From Psychrobacillus glaciei (GTDB lineage: Bacteria > Bacillota > Bacilli > Bacillales_A > Planococcaceae), in contig NZ_CP031223.1 of the NCBI RefSeq assembly GCF_008973485.1, positions 4,178,001 through 4,242,000 on the forward strand: a stretch of 64,000 bases of DNA, read 5' to 3'. Below are positions 26,472 through 36,559 of this stretch, piece after piece. The position numbers and the translations under genes were made by a program. Each line of letters opens with the position of its first letter. Position 1 is the first letter of the stretch. The notes below the pieces were generated by a model. That model was not told the DNA's origin. It was given only the letters and a program-made list of their open reading frames with translations, and did not search any database.

Positions 26472-27992
26472 TCAAAAGAATCCAAGTTTGTTTTCATTAT
26501 AACTAACAAGAAGGTTCTTAGTTTGTTGGTAGTGGTTGAGCATCATTAAATGATTTTCTCGGCCAATACCTGACATTTTATAACCACCAAATGCAGAATG
26601 AGCTGGATATTGGTGATAGCAGTTTGTCCAAACACGTCCCGCTTGAATACCACGTCCAAAACGATACGCCGTGTTCATATTACGTGTCCAAATGCCAGAT
26701 CCTAATCCGTATAATGTATCATTTGCAATTTCCAGTGCTTCTTCTTTTGTTTTAAAAGTTGTTACAGATACTACTGGACCGAAGATTTCCTCTTGGAAAA
26801 TGCGCATATTGTTCGTACCTTTAAACACTGTTGGTTTAATATAATATCCATCTGCAAATTCTCCATCAAGTATATTACGTTCTCCTCCGATTAAGCACTC
26901 TGCACCTTCTTGCTTTCCAATATCTAAGTAAGACATGATTTTTTCCATTTGTTCAGTAGATGCCTGTGCACCCATCATTGTATTTGGATCTAATGGGTTT
27001 CCAATTTTAATCGCTTCCACGCGTGCCAGTACTCGTTCGATGAATCGATCATAAATAGATTCTTGAATAAGTACACGAGATGGACACGTACAAACTTCTC
27101 CTTGGTTTAAAGCAAATAGAACGAATCCTTCTACTGCTTTATCCAAAAATGCATCATCTTCATCCATAATATCTTCGAAGAAAATATTTGGTGATTTACC
27201 TCCAAGCTCTAACGTTACTGGAATTAAATTTTGAGACGCATATTGCATTATTAAGCGACCAGTTGTTGTTTCACCTGTAAACGCTATTTTACTAATTCGT
27301 GGGCTAGATGCCAGTGGCTTACCAGCTTCTAATCCAAATCCATTTACAATATTCAAAACGCCTGGTGGTAATAAATCACCAATTAACTCCATAAGAACTA
27401 AAATAGATGCAGGCGTTTGTTCTGCAGGTTTTAAGACGACGCAATTTCCTGCTGCAAGTGCCGGTGCAAGTTTCCAAACAGCCATTAATATTGGGAAGTT
27501 CCATGGAATAATTTGTCCAACTACGCCAAGCGGCTCATTAAAATGATAGGCAACGGTATCATTATCAATTTGACTCAAATTTCCTTCTTGTGCACGAATA
27601 GCCCCTGCAAAATAACGAAAATGATCAATTGCTAATGGCAAGTCAGCGTTTAATGTTTCACGAACTGCTTTCCCGTTATCCCATGTTTCCGCAACTGCAA
27701 GCATCTCTAAGTTTTCCTCTATACGATTTGCAATTTTATTTAATATATTTGATCTTTCCGCCACGGAAGTTTTACCCCATGCATCTTTTGCTCCATGTGC
27801 TGCATCTAAAGCAAGCTCAATGTCTTCTGCAGTTGAACGTGCAACTTGGGTAAATACTTTCCCTGTGATTGGTGTTACGTTTTCAAAGTATTCTCCTTTT
27901 ACCGGGGGTGTCCACTCGCCATTAATATAGTTTTCATACTTGTCCTTAAATGAAACCTTCGAGCCTTCTGTATTCGGAAATGCATAAACCAT
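26472..27992 (-). CDS. Aldehyde dehydrogenase (acetaldehyde dehydrogenase AcoD/ExaC type)
   Basis: 506-residue NAD(P)-dependent aldehyde dehydrogenase. The cofactor loop (FTGETTTGR), the general base Glu262 in LELGGKSPN and the nucleophile Cys301 in [11 protein letters not shown] are intact. The C-terminal [25 protein letters not shown] is typical of class used for acetaldehyde oxidation. ATG 27992 (GGGGAGGA 8 nt upstream) replaces a longer reading. Paired with DUF779 in an operon. Confidence 0.92.
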   Translation of the reverse strand: MVYAFPNTEGSKVSFKDKYENYINGEWTPPVKGEYFENVTPITGKVFTQVARSTAEDIELALDAAHGAKDAWGKTSVAERSNILNKIANRIEENLEMLAVAETWDNGKAVRETLNADLPLAIDHFRYFAGAIRAQEGNLSQIDNDTVAYHFNEPLGVVGQIIPWNFPILMAVWKLAPALAAGNCVVLKPAEQTPASILVLMELIGDLLPPGVLNIVNGFGLEAGKPLASSPRISKIAFTGETTTGRLIMQYASQNLIPVTLELGGKSPNIFFEDIMDEDDAFLDKAVEGFVLFALNQGEVCTCPSRVLIQESIYDRFIERVLARVEAIKIGNPLDPNTMMGAQASTEQMEKIMSYLDIGKQEGAECLIGGERNILDGEFADGYYIKPTVFKGTNNMRIFQEEIFGPVVSVTTFKTKEEALEIANDTLYGLGSGIWTRNMNTAYRFGRGIQAGRVWTNCYHQYPAHSAFGGYKMSGIGRENHLMMLNHYQQTKNLLVSYNENKLGFF

Positions 27993-28200
27993 TCTGTAAT
28001 TCCTCCCCTTAATATCTTTTGGCACATTCCACATCTTATGTAGACACGCCTTCACGTATGCGCTTTCAAAACTATTTAAATAAAAATAGTCTTATATCCA
28101 TTTTGACAGATTAGGTTTAATATTTCAATTATTTACACTATTCTTTTGATAAAAAATAACTCAAGCACATTTAGTATATACTCAAGTCATTTTTCAAAAT

Positions 28201-29238
28201 TTATTTATTTGTCTCTCTTCTTACAACAGGAGCTACTTCTGTTGCCAGTAGTTCTATTCCTTTTGCAACCTCACTAATTGATTGACCGCCAATATCGATT
28301 TGTGCTATGAATCGTTGATGTCCAAATAATTCATATTGATAAAGAATCTTTTCAATAATTTGTTGTGGACTACCTACAAATAGCGCTGTTTCTGGACTTA
28401 CCATATGTTCAAAATCAGAACGGGTCATTCTTGTTTCCGTGCCTCTTTGTTTATTCACATAAGACCAATAATTGGAGTAATATGGATAGAACTCATCTTT
28501 TGCTTGTTGTGTTTCTTTCGCAATATAGGTGTGACCTGTTACCCCAACCTGTAAGCTATCACGAGCATGACCGACATCTGCTCCTACTCGTAAATATAAG
28601 TCTACCAGTGGTTTAAAGTGCATAGGATTTCCACCAAGGATAGCAAGAACCAATCCAGTCCCAAGCCTTCCTGCTCTAATAGCACTTTCCGTTGAACCAC
28701 CAACACCAATCCAAATGGGAAGTTTCTCTTGAACTGGTCTAGGAGAAATCATTGCATTTGCTAGGATTGGTCGAAATTTACCTTCCCAAGTTACTATTTC
28801 TTCGCTATTTAATTGCTGGAGCAATTTAATATTCTCTTCAAATAAAGCATCGTAATCGTGCAAGTCATATCCAAAAAGAGGAAAAGACTCCACAAATGCT
28901 CCTCTTCCTGCTATTATTTCGGCTCTACCATTTGAAATTTGATCTAACGTAGCGAAATCTTCAAATAAGCGGACGGGATCCAATGTACTTAAAACGGTTG
29001 TTGCACTTGTTAATTTTATACGCTTTGTTGCTTGTGCAACAGCTGAGAGTACAACTGCTGGAGAGGAGATGGTGTAATCTAATCGATGATGTTCTCCAAC
29101 TCCGAAAATATCAAGCCCTGCTTCATCTGCCAACTTGCCTAGTTCTATTACCTCTCTTAAACGCTGTGATGCACTTATGGTTTTTCCAGTAAGCGGATTT
29201 GGTCCAAGGTCGCCAAAAGTATAAATACCAATTTCCAT
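28201..29238 (-). CDS. LLM class flavin-dependent oxidoreductase
   Basis: 345-residue luciferase-like monooxygenase. It has GIYTFGDLGPNPLTG at the N-terminus, VGEHHRLDYTISSP, ATTVLSTLDPVRLFEDFATLDQISNGRAEIIAGRG (split in the fold across beta2-beta4) and PIWIGVGGSTESA. It would use reduced FMN and O2 or F420-like chemistry on an unknown substrate. It starts 3 nt after the stop of a 53-residue ORF with which it is probably translationally coupled. Confidence 0.9.
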   Translation of the reverse strand: MEIGIYTFGDLGPNPLTGKTISASQRLREVIELGKLADEAGLDIFGVGEHHRLDYTISSPAVVLSAVAQATKRIKLTSATTVLSTLDPVRLFEDFATLDQISNGRAEIIAGRGAFVESFPLFGYDLHDYDALFEENIKLLQQLNSEEIVTWEGKFRPILANAMISPRPVQEKLPIWIGVGGSTESAIRAGRLGTGLVLAILGGNPMHFKPLVDLYLRVGADVGHARDSLQVGVTGHTYIAKETQQAKDEFYPYYSNYWSYVNKQRGTETRMTRSDFEHMVSPETALFVGSPQQIIEKILYQYELFGHQRFIAQIDIGGQSISEVAKGIELLATEVAPVVRRETNK

Positions 29239-29241
29239 TGC

Positions 29242-29403
29242 TTACTTCACCTCTGCTACTAATTCAAATCGTTCAATTAGATGCGGAGGATTTGCAATTT
29301 CATCTATATCTGCCATTGCAATTACCTTATGGGACTTGTCAGACATTTTTTTATAAATAATACTTTCCGTTTTTCCAGTTGCACCTATTACACTAATCGC
29401 CAA
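29242..29403 (-). CDS. 53-residue protein with Rossmann-like N-terminus, coupled to LLM gene
   Basis: Short frame from TTG 29403 with AGGAGG at 29412-29417, 8 nt away. The product begins MAISVIGATGKTES, which resembles the GxTGxxG nucleotide loop of NAD(P)-binding proteins, continues to MADIDEIANPP and ends after 53 residues. It may be a truncated remnant of a larger dehydrogenase or a genuine small protein. The strong ribosome binding site and the 3-nt gap to the LLM gene favour translation. Confidence 0.6.
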   Translation of the reverse strand: MAISVIGATGKTESIIYKKMSDKSHKVIAMADIDEIANPPHLIERFELVAEVK

Positions 29404-29541
29404 CCTAATTACCTCCTGTTTGTTTAACTAATTTTCCGTATTAATCTAAAGTTATTAAAGATAGTATATGAACAACCACTCTAAAGCGACTACCGATTTA
29501 CATCCTATTTCACCTTTCCATGTAAGTTCTTATTTCAGACA

Positions 29542-29574
29542 ACAAAAAAAGCGCTACAAATGCTGTAGCGCTTT
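29542..29574 (-). terminator. Terminator after DedA gene
   Basis: AAAGCGCTACA/TGTAGCGCTTT (29548-29558, 29564-29574), 5-nt loop, minus-strand T run, just after the gene ending at 29582. Confidence 0.9.
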
Positions 29575-29581
29575 CCTTTAC

Positions 29582-30223
29582 TCACTTTTTCATACGACTT
29601 TTCAAAAGTCCTATTATTCCAGGTAAAACGGAAACAAATATAATAAGCAATAAAACCGTTGAGAAGTTATCTTTAATTATAGGGATACCTCCAAAGAAAT
29701 AACCCAGTACCGTTCCTAAAGTTACCCACAACGCTGCACCCATCACATTATAAACGATAAAATCACGATAATGCATTTGGCTTGCTCCTGCAATAAATGG
29801 TGCAAACGTGCGAATAAATGGCATAAATCTAGCAATGACTATTGTTTTTCCGCCGTGTTTGTTAAAAAACTGTTCCGCCTTAAACATCTTCTCTTGGTTA
29901 ATCCACTTCCCAAGTAAACTATTGGGAGGAATAGAGGTCCCTACTTTTTTCCCAATCTGATAATTCATCGTATCGCCAAGAACCGCTGCTACAAAAAAGA
30001 CAAGCCACAACAAAGTAATGTGAAATGCTCCAACCGCCGCAAATGCTCCGCTTGCAAATAATAGAGAATCTCCAGGTAAGAAAGGAAAAATAACAACACC
30101 AGTCTCAATAAAGACAATCAAAAATAATATTGCATATGACCATCCGCCGAAATTATGAATAATATCTACCAAATGCTCATCTATATGCAAAATAAAACTA
30201 ATCAAACCTTGAATAATTTCCAT
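29582..30223 (-). CDS. DedA family membrane protein
   Basis: 213-residue integral membrane protein (SNARE-associated/VTT type). The core FLPGDSLLFASGAFAA, the amphipathic GKWINQEKMFKAEQFFNKHGGKTIVIARFMPFIRTFAPFIAG region and re-entrant loops match DedA proteins, some of which flip phospholipids or undecaprenyl phosphate. The exact substrate cannot be told. Confidence 0.92.
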   Translation of the reverse strand: MEIIQGLISFILHIDEHLVDIIHNFGGWSYAILFLIVFIETGVVIFPFLPGDSLLFASGAFAAVGAFHITLLWLVFFVAAVLGDTMNYQIGKKVGTSIPPNSLLGKWINQEKMFKAEQFFNKHGGKTIVIARFMPFIRTFAPFIAGASQMHYRDFIVYNVMGAALWVTLGTVLGYFFGGIPIIKDNFSTVLLLIIFVSVLPGIIGLLKSRMKK

Positions 30224-30380
30224 TTATGCTCTCTCTTTCTCAAAATAATTCTTACTCATTATACCATAATATATTTAGGTCCATATTATCTCACCTAACG
30301 AAGGCGTTATCCTTTAATTATTCTGAAACTTTATATAAAATATAGAGTATAGGTTACTTTTAGAAAAGAGGTTGATAACA

Positions 30381-31289
30381 TTGGGTGACATATCAAATGG
30401 TATATGCTTGGAAGCTAAAACTGTCAAAATCCCACATAGGAGTGCTCCAAAAAAGGTCTTGTTTGCACGGATTATAATGATTGCTGTTGGTGCAATATTA
30501 ATGGCTGTTGGTTTAGAACTATTTTTGGTTCCTAACCTAATATTAGACGGTGGAGTTGTTGGTGTTTCCATCATCCTTTCTCATCTTACAGGTCTTCGTT
30601 TAGGAGTTTTTATATTTATCTTGAACATCCCTTTCTTTTTCCTCGGTTATAAGCAAATAGGAAAAACCTTCGCATTATCTACACTATTTGGTATTACTGT
30701 CTTATCCATTTTCACATCGTTATTACATAAAGTTGACCCTGTAACTACAGACTTATTACTTTCCACTGTATTTGGCGGAATCGTGTTAGGGATCGGAGTT
30801 GGTCTTGTAATTCGAAACGGTGGTTCTCTTGATGGATCTGAGATTCTAGCAATCTTATTTAATAAGGCCCTCCCGTTCTCTGTCGGAGAAATCATTATGA
30901 TTATTAACTTAGTTATTTTCTCAGTAGCAGGATTCGTCTTTACATGGGAGCAAGCGATGTATTCATTTTTAGCCTACTTCATTGCATTTAAAACGATTGA
31001 TATTGTTATTCAAGGTCTAGATGAATCTAAATCTGTTTATATAATAAGTGATTATATAGAAGATATTGGAGATACAATTATGGATCGTTTAGGACGTGGT
31101 GTTACTTATTTGCACGGTGAAGGTGCATTTACCGGAGACAATAAAAAAGTGATTTTCACCGTCATTACACGATTAGAAGAAGCTAAGCTTAAAACGATCG
31201 TAGAAGAGATTGATGATCATGCTTTTCTAGCGGTAGGTAATATTGCAGAAGTTCGTGGTGGAAGATTCAAGAAAAAAGATATTCATTAA
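30381..31289 (+). CDS. YitT family membrane protein
   Basis: About 302 residues. Five or six membrane helices form the YitT_membrane domain (AVGLELFLVPNLILDGGVVGVSIILS, NGGSLDGSEILAIL). A C-terminal DUF2179 domain (VYIISDYIEDIGDTIMDRLGRGVTYLHGEGAF) follows. Function unknown; probably a transporter. TTG 30381 lies 9 nt from AGAGG and is preferred; an in-frame TTG at 30372 is an alternative. Confidence 0.9.
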   Translation: MGDISNGICLEAKTVKIPHRSAPKKVLFARIIMIAVGAILMAVGLELFLVPNLILDGGVVGVSIILSHLTGLRLGVFIFILNIPFFFLGYKQIGKTFALSTLFGITVLSIFTSLLHKVDPVTTDLLLSTVFGGIVLGIGVGLVIRNGGSLDGSEILAILFNKALPFSVGEIIMIINLVIFSVAGFVFTWEQAMYSFLAYFIAFKTIDIVIQGLDESKSVYIISDYIEDIGDTIMDRLGRGVTYLHGEGAFTGDNKKVIFTVITRLEEAKLKTIVEEIDDHAFLAVGNIAEVRGGRFKKKDIH

Positions 31290-31294
31290 AGAAT

Positions 31295-31336
31295 AAAAAC
31301 CGATTACATCCGCGGATGAGATCGGTTTTTATTTTT
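31295..31336. terminator. Bidirectional terminator
   Basis: AAAAACCGAT (31295-31304) and ATCGGTTTTT (31321-31330) between convergent yitT and CoA-transferase genes. Confidence 0.88.
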
Positions 31337-32840
31337 AAACGAGTTTTTCTAGCATCGTCCCATGTTCAGCTAAATTCGTATGGAATGAAAATGCCTTTTC
31401 TAGTACATGAGGAGTTTGTCCTCCTCTTGTTAAAGCTTCCTCATAGTAATGACTTAATTGTTCTTTATAGTGAGGGTGTGCACAGTTTTCAATGATTAGT
31501 TCTGCTCGTTCCCTAGGTGCTAATCCACGTAAATCCACATAACCTTGCTCCGTCACAACTACGTCAACGTCATGCTCCGTATGATCCACGTGCGCTACGA
31601 AAGGAACGATACTTGAAATGTTCCCGCCCTTGGCAATTGATTTTGTCACAAAAATGGCTACTCGTGAATTACGGGCGAAGTCTCCGGAACCGCCAATCCC
31701 ATTCATCATTTTTGTTCCAGAGACATGAGTAGAGTTAACGTTCCCATAAATATCGAATTCTAAAGCAGTATTAATAGCAATTAATCCGAGACGACGTATG
31801 ATCTCCGGGTGATTTGTTATTTCTTGTGGTCTTAATATAAGCTGATCACGATACTTTTCAAAGTTCCCATATACTTGCTCCATTTTCTTTCCTGAAAGTG
31901 TAATAGAACATGCTGATGCAAAGTTTACTTTTCCAGCATCTATTAAATCAAACACAGAGTCTTGTAGTACTTCTGAATATACTTGTAAATCCTCAAACTC
32001 AGAATCGATCATGCCATGTAATACAGCATTAGCAACGGAGCCAATCCCTGATTGTATGGGTGCAAGTTTATTTGTAAACCTGCCCGCCTTCACTTCTTCA
32101 CGTAGAAATGTAATTAAATGCTGAGCAATTTCTTCCGTTTCAAAATCTGGAGAAACAATTGTGGAAGGGGAATCTATATGTTCTGTAAACACAATCCCTC
32201 TTATTTTTGCTGAATCAAATGGAATACCCATTGTCCCAATTCGATCATCTACCTTTGTTACAGGAATGGGCTCTCTTTCCCCTTGATCTGCTGGTTCGTA
32301 TAAATCATGCAATCCTTCTAATAATTCCGAATGACCCAAGTTTATCTCTACTATAATATTTTTTGCTTGTGATACAAATGTTAGAGAGTTACCAACAGAA
32401 GTAGTTGGAATAATCATTCCATCTGACGTAATTGAAATCGCTTCCACTATTGCAAAGTCAATTTCAGGTAAAGCTCCTGATCGAATCATTTCCGCTGTAT
32501 GTGATAAATGCTGATCGACGAATAAATGTTTACCAGCATTAATGTTTTTTCGCATTGTTGCATCTGCCTGGAATGGCAAACGCTTATTTATGATACCTGC
32601 TTCTGATAATAACTTGTCTATATCGGAGCCTAAAGATGCTCCTGTAAAAATATTCACTTTAAAATCTTCTTTTTTCGCTCTTTCCACTAAAGCAAATGGA
32701 ACCGCTTTCGCATCACCTGCACGTGTAAAACCACTTAACCCCAATGTCATTCCATCTTGAATCCATGATGCTGCTTCATTCGCACCAACAACTAGACTAT
32801 GTAAACTATTATCCTTAATACGCTCAAGATTCTTTATCAT
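31335..32840 (-). CDS. Acetyl-CoA hydrolase/transferase family protein (acetyl-CoA:succinate CoA-transferase type)
   Basis: About 501 residues of the Cat1/AarC group. It swaps CoA between short-chain acyl groups such as acetate and succinate. The conserved GIGSVANAVLHGM and EVLQDSVFDLIDAGKV (with the catalytic Glu) and GGSGDFARNSRVAIFV segments are present. ATG 32840 is 9 nt from GGGGGA. A LytTR regulator lies upstream on the same strand with a terminator between, so expression may be separately controlled. Confidence 0.92.
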   Translation of the reverse strand: MIKNLERIKDNSLHSLVVGANEAASWIQDGMTLGLSGFTRAGDAKAVPFALVERAKKEDFKVNIFTGASLGSDIDKLLSEAGIINKRLPFQADATMRKNINAGKHLFVDQHLSHTAEMIRSGALPEIDFAIVEAISITSDGMIIPTTSVGNSLTFVSQAKNIIVEINLGHSELLEGLHDLYEPADQGEREPIPVTKVDDRIGTMGIPFDSAKIRGIVFTEHIDSPSTIVSPDFETEEIAQHLITFLREEVKAGRFTNKLAPIQSGIGSVANAVLHGMIDSEFEDLQVYSEVLQDSVFDLIDAGKVNFASACSITLSGKKMEQVYGNFEKYRDQLILRPQEITNHPEIIRRLGLIAINTALEFDIYGNVNSTHVSGTKMMNGIGGSGDFARNSRVAIFVTKSIAKGGNISSIVPFVAHVDHTEHDVDVVVTEQGYVDLRGLAPRERAELIIENCAHPHYKEQLSHYYEEALTRGGQTPHVLEKAFSFHTNLAEHGTMLEKLV

Positions 32841-33014
32841 CACTTGAGATCCCCCTTGAATATAGCATTTAGATAATTTTATCGTGTTTTGTCACAGTTT
32901 CGAAAAAAAATGACGAATACTCGTTTTATACGTTTGAAGCAGCGAACGCAATTACTAAACCAGCATTCTTTTGAATTAAAATACAATCCGTATTTCCTTT
33001 GGAGAAAATTAATG

Positions 33015-33066
33015 AAAAAAAACGCTTGAATTTCAGGGAGTTTTCCCCTTACTCAAACGTTTATCT
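33015..33066 (-). terminator. Terminator after LytTR gene
   Basis: AAACGCTTGA (33020-33029) and TCAAACGTTT (33053-33062) with a single mismatch, followed by eight T on the minus strand. Confidence 0.82.
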
Positions 33067-33711
33067 TTAAAATCCTAATAGCTTTCGAAAATAACTTGAA
33101 TACGATTGACTCACGGATATTTTTTCTTCATTATCCATCGCAAGTACAAATGTAGAGTGCGTATCTGGAAAAATTTCTTTTATATGATGTACATTGACGA
33201 TAAAGGATCTATGACATCGAATAAACATTTCCTTTGGAAGCCTATATTCAAAGTCTTGTAATGAACTAGTATGCGTACCAGAGAACGTTTTCGTTACAAT
33301 ATATGTTTTACGATCTTTAGCTTCTAAATAGTAAACATCTGTAAAAGGGATAGGTTTCCATCCATCTTGCGTCTTTATTGTAATAACTGATTTTCCTTCC
33401 GTGAAAGCAGGATAAATAGCTAAAACACACCCTTCTAGTTCTCCTTTGAACTGAAATGGCACTGCCATGCCATGATAAGGTACTCCAAAAACTTCCCTGT
33501 CTATAAATTCGGAAACCTTTTGCTTACTATGCAATGCTTTGTAAGCAATCGTTCCTTCTTTTACAGAATCTCCTGGAGTAATTTTCAAATCTATTCGCTT
33601 ACTTGGGCGATAATATATATATTCTTCGGTATTAGAAACGGCAATAGAAATTTCATCTGAAAACAATTCACCAATTACGTCTAAAAGTGCAACAATGGAT
33701 AAATCCTTCAT
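33067..33711 (-). CDS. LytTR-type transcriptional regulator with N-terminal sensor-like region
   Basis: 214 residues. The N-terminal ~110 residues (LFSDEISIAVSNTEEYIYYRPS, GVPYHGMAVPFQFKGELEG) look like a small-molecule sensing domain, not a CheY receiver. The C-terminal LytTR DNA-binding domain is clear (YYLEAKDRKTYIVT, FIRCHRSFIVNVHHIKEIFP, KISVSQSY). It lies just upstream of the CoA-transferase gene and 30 nt downstream of the methyltransferase gene. Regulation of the CoA-transferase is an inference from position. Confidence 0.85.
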   Translation of the reverse strand: MKDLSIVALLDVIGELFSDEISIAVSNTEEYIYYRPSKRIDLKITPGDSVKEGTIAYKALHSKQKVSEFIDREVFGVPYHGMAVPFQFKGELEGCVLAIYPAFTEGKSVITIKTQDGWKPIPFTDVYYLEAKDRKTYIVTKTFSGTHTSSLQDFEYRLPKEMFIRCHRSFIVNVHHIKEIFPDTHSTFVLAMDNEEKISVSQSYSSYFRKLLGF

Positions 33712-33741
33712 CCTTTGTTCTCCTTTCTAAATGAAATTAAA

Positions 33742-34695
33742 TCATTCGCATACGACTATTTCACGAGAAAACTGTTGCTTTGTTGTTATGCAGCGGTCCG
33801 TTATTTGAAAGCCCACCGTTTTTAAACGATCATCCATCGATTCAATTGTTACAATGACTACTTTTTTTGCAATTCTTCTGGCATGTTTTAAAATGGTGAA
33901 CTGTTCTTCCCAAGATGCACTTGTATATAAATTGTACGGTAAATCGATAATAGCTACATCATATGTTTCCGTTATGTCTTCTATTGCACTCTTTTTTACA
34001 TCACCAGTTAAACCAAAATAAGCAATATTTTCTCTTGATCCTTCACAAACTAATGGATTAATATCTCGACCAACGATATGTATCCCCATAGATAACGCTT
34101 CTACTAGTACCGTTCCTATTCCACAACAAGGATCTATTGCCAAGATTCCTTTTGGATGCGGAACTGCTATATTTGCTACAGCCCTAGCAACGCGTGTGCT
34201 TAAAGCTGTAGAATACTCTCTTGGTTTTTTTACATGATGAAACCATATCGGTTCACTTTTTGTATACAAACCAAAATACCAGCGACCACCATATGGAACT
34301 ATTGCGTATAGCTGGTCGGGATTATGTAAATCAAACTCTCCTTGCATCTCACTTCCGATTGCTCGTTCTATTTGAAGACGCTCGCTATTTTCAATTTTAT
34401 CTTTACCTTGGCGATCGTTAATTTTCAGGAATATCACTTTATTCGTCTCATTTTCTGAACCAAAAGCAGAAGCCTGTGCAATGATCTCTTCTACTGTGTC
34501 ACCATCTATTAAAATTTCTACTCGACCTTTCATAAATGGACTTCTACTAGGATCGATTTTCACTTGGCTTTTTATAATTTTTATTTCTGTGTCTTCTCCA
34601 AAAAAAGAGCGCATCTCTAAATGACATAAAGAGCGTTCTGCATCATTGTATGCATATGTATAAATGAATGCCGGTTGTCGGCTAATGTTCGTCAA
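33742..34695 (-). CDS. TRM11-like RNA/DNA methyltransferase
   Basis: 317-residue SAM-dependent methyltransferase. The cofactor motif is AIDPCCGIGTVLVEALSMG, and the catalytic motif is DLPYNLYTSASW in the position of NPPY/DPPY of N-methyltransferases. It resembles UPF0020/TRM11-type tRNA guanine methylases. TTG 34695 (GGAGGG 6 nt upstream) gives MTNISRQPAFIY; the longer reading has no ribosome binding site. Confidence 0.8.
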   Translation of the reverse strand: MTNISRQPAFIYTYAYNDAERSLCHLEMRSFFGEDTEIKIIKSQVKIDPSRSPFMKGRVEILIDGDTVEEIIAQASAFGSENETNKVIFLKINDRQGKDKIENSERLQIERAIGSEMQGEFDLHNPDQLYAIVPYGGRWYFGLYTKSEPIWFHHVKKPREYSTALSTRVARAVANIAVPHPKGILAIDPCCGIGTVLVEALSMGIHIVGRDINPLVCEGSRENIAYFGLTGDVKKSAIEDITETYDVAIIDLPYNLYTSASWEEQFTILKHARRIAKKVVIVTIESMDDRLKTVGFQITDRCITTKQQFSREIVVCE

Positions 34696-34887
34696 TATAT
34701 TCCCTCCAATAGTATCTCTATTATAGCATGCTATATTCTTCAAGTGAGATACATACATATCAGAATATTGGAGTAAGCTTAGCATATATCAGAAAGAAAC
34801 TTTAAATTTGTAAACGCTATTTCTTGGAGTTATAATTACTTTGTTGTTAAATATTTTAATGTTAAAATAGTTCAGGAGGAAATGCAA

Positions 34888-35640
34888 ATGACTAGATTAG
34901 AAGGTAAAATAGCTATTATTACAGGCGCTGGTTCGGGTATGGGACGTGAGGAGGCACTTTTATTCGCAAGAGAAGGTGCAAAGGTTGTTGCAACAGATAT
35001 TAATGAAGTAGCTGTACAAGCAGTAGCGGAAGAAATTAAAGCAGCTGGCGGAGAAGCAATTTCGGTTGCCCATAACGTTACTTCTGAAGAAGATTGGAAG
35101 AAAGTTTATGAGAACACGATTAACACTTTCGGTAAATTAGATGTACTTGTAAACAATGCAGGTATTAGCCAACGTCCTAGTATGGAAGAACTTACAATTG
35201 AACAATGGGATCTCATTATGAACATCAACGTTAAAAGCGTGTTCCTAGGAACTAAATTAGGATTACCTCATTTCCGTGCTAATGGTGGCGGTTCTATCGT
35301 AAACATTTCTTCTATCGCTGGGTTAAAAGGTAGCTCAGGCGCTGGTGCTTACACTTCTTCTAAAGGAGCAGTACGCATGTTAACGAAAGCGTGTGCAGTT
35401 GACTATGGTAAAGATAATATCCGAGTAAACTCAGTACACCCTGGTTTCATCGTGACGCCAATGAGTAAAGCGTACATGGAAGACGAGAAAATGAGTAAAT
35501 GGTTCTTGGCTCAAACTGCTCTTCCACGTGTTGGTCAATCAGAAGAAGTTGCTGAAGCAGTATTGTTCTTAGCATCCGATGCTTCTTCTTACATTACTGG
35601 TGTGGAACTTCCAGTTGATGGTGGAGTAACAGCGAAATAA
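34888..35640 (+). CDS. SDR family NAD(P)-dependent oxidoreductase
   Basis: 250-residue classical short-chain dehydrogenase. It has TGAGSGMG (cofactor loop), NNAG, catalytic Ser in SIAG, YxxSK as YTSSK, and a C-terminal GVELPVDGG. Asp in ATDINEV after beta2 suggests NAD(H) preference. ATG 34888 is 8 nt from AGGAGG; the ATG six bases earlier is too close. Monocistronic with its own terminator. Confidence 0.93.
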   Translation: MTRLEGKIAIITGAGSGMGREEALLFAREGAKVVATDINEVAVQAVAEEIKAAGGEAISVAHNVTSEEDWKKVYENTINTFGKLDVLVNNAGISQRPSMEELTIEQWDLIMNINVKSVFLGTKLGLPHFRANGGGSIVNISSIAGLKGSSGAGAYTSSKGAVRMLTKACAVDYGKDNIRVNSVHPGFIVTPMSKAYMEDEKMSKWFLAQTALPRVGQSEEVAEAVLFLASDASSYITGVELPVDGGVTAK

Positions 35641-35650
35641 TTATACATGT

Positions 35651-35687
35651 AAAAACCGATTTCTTCTGAAAAGAGGATCGGTTTTTT
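35651..35687 (+). terminator. Terminator after SDR gene
   Basis: AAAACCGAT and ATCGGTTTT arms (35652-35660, 35677-35685) and T run. Confidence 0.85.
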
Positions 35688-35743
35688 GTTTAGTTTTCAT
35701 TTTTTATGACCTATAAAGACACCTAGTCTAATTATGCATAAAG

Positions 35744-36559
35744 TTAACATATCGCACCTTCTTGTAAGTAGTTATATATTTTTCCCCCTATCTCCGTTAA
35801 AATTTGCTTCGATAATAAGTCATCTACATCCTTCGATAGAACAGTTGCAATTAGCTTCCGTTGTCCAACGTAAAAAATGCCGACATCATGACGCGTCCCT
35901 GGAATCCATCCCGTTTTATGTGCCAGCTCCCATGCAGTCATACCATTATTAAAATTGGAATAGGGGGATGGCAACTTGTCTGGTAAGCAATCTTTTATTT
36001 GCTGCTTTTTCATGATACCTATCATTTGTTCACTAGCTTCTGGACTTACTAACTCACCTGTTGTCATCTGTTTTAGCAACTTTGAAATATCATTTGGTGT
36101 TATTTGATTAAAGCCTTTTGGATTAGGGTTATTCATCATTAATTTATTATAAAAAGTACTCTTTTCCATACCCGCTTTTTTCAACGTTTGTACAATATTA
36201 TCCATTCCTACTAGATCAATCATTATATTCGTTGCTGTGTTGTCACTTTGAATAATCATTAACATAATTATGTCTTTAAGGGAGAATGCCGTCCCAGGAG
36301 TCAAATGTTGAAGAATACCAGAACCTAAAACAAAATCTTCAGACTTGAGAACAAGCTGATCTGATATTGCTAGTTTTCCCATTTCAGCGGCGGCGAAAAC
36401 TGCTGCCATAATAGGTACTTTTATAACACTTGCTGCGTAGAAGAGTTCGTCCCCATTCCACACCCACTTCTCACCTAAATCCAAATCTTCCAAAACAATG
36501 CCCCAGGTTCCATCCGATTGTTCAATCAATTCTAGAATACTATTTACAAGTGTTTTCAC
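35744..36559 (-). CDS. Class A beta-lactamase-like serine hydrolase, no signal peptide
   Basis: 271-residue protein of the PBP/beta-lactamase fold. It keeps SVIK (SxxK nucleophile), SDN and HKTG motifs. The omega-loop region reads NNPNPKGFNQITPNDI, so the deacylating Glu166 of true class A enzymes is not at the usual place. There is no signal peptide, so the protein seems cytoplasmic. A hydrolytic resistance role is therefore doubtful. GTG 36559 with GGGG 7 nt upstream. Transcribed divergently from the AraC-type gene. Confidence 0.85.
   Translation of the reverse strand: MKTLVNSILELIEQSDGTWGIVLEDLDLGEKWVWNGDELFYAASVIKVPIMAAVFAAAEMGKLAISDQLVLKSEDFVLGSGILQHLTPGTAFSLKDIIMLMIIQSDNTATNIMIDLVGMDNIVQTLKKAGMEKSTFYNKLMMNNPNPKGFNQITPNDISKLLKQMTTGELVSPEASEQMIGIMKKQQIKDCLPDKLPSPYSNFNNGMTAWELAHKTGWIPGTRHDVGIFYVGQRKLIATVLSKDVDDLLSKQILTEIGGKIYNYLQEGAIC

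Noticed and set aside
28000..28200. Sigma-54 promoter upstream of the aldehyde dehydrogenase
   Set aside because: A TGGCAC is visible, but on the wrong strand and without the matching TTGC element at the required spacing.
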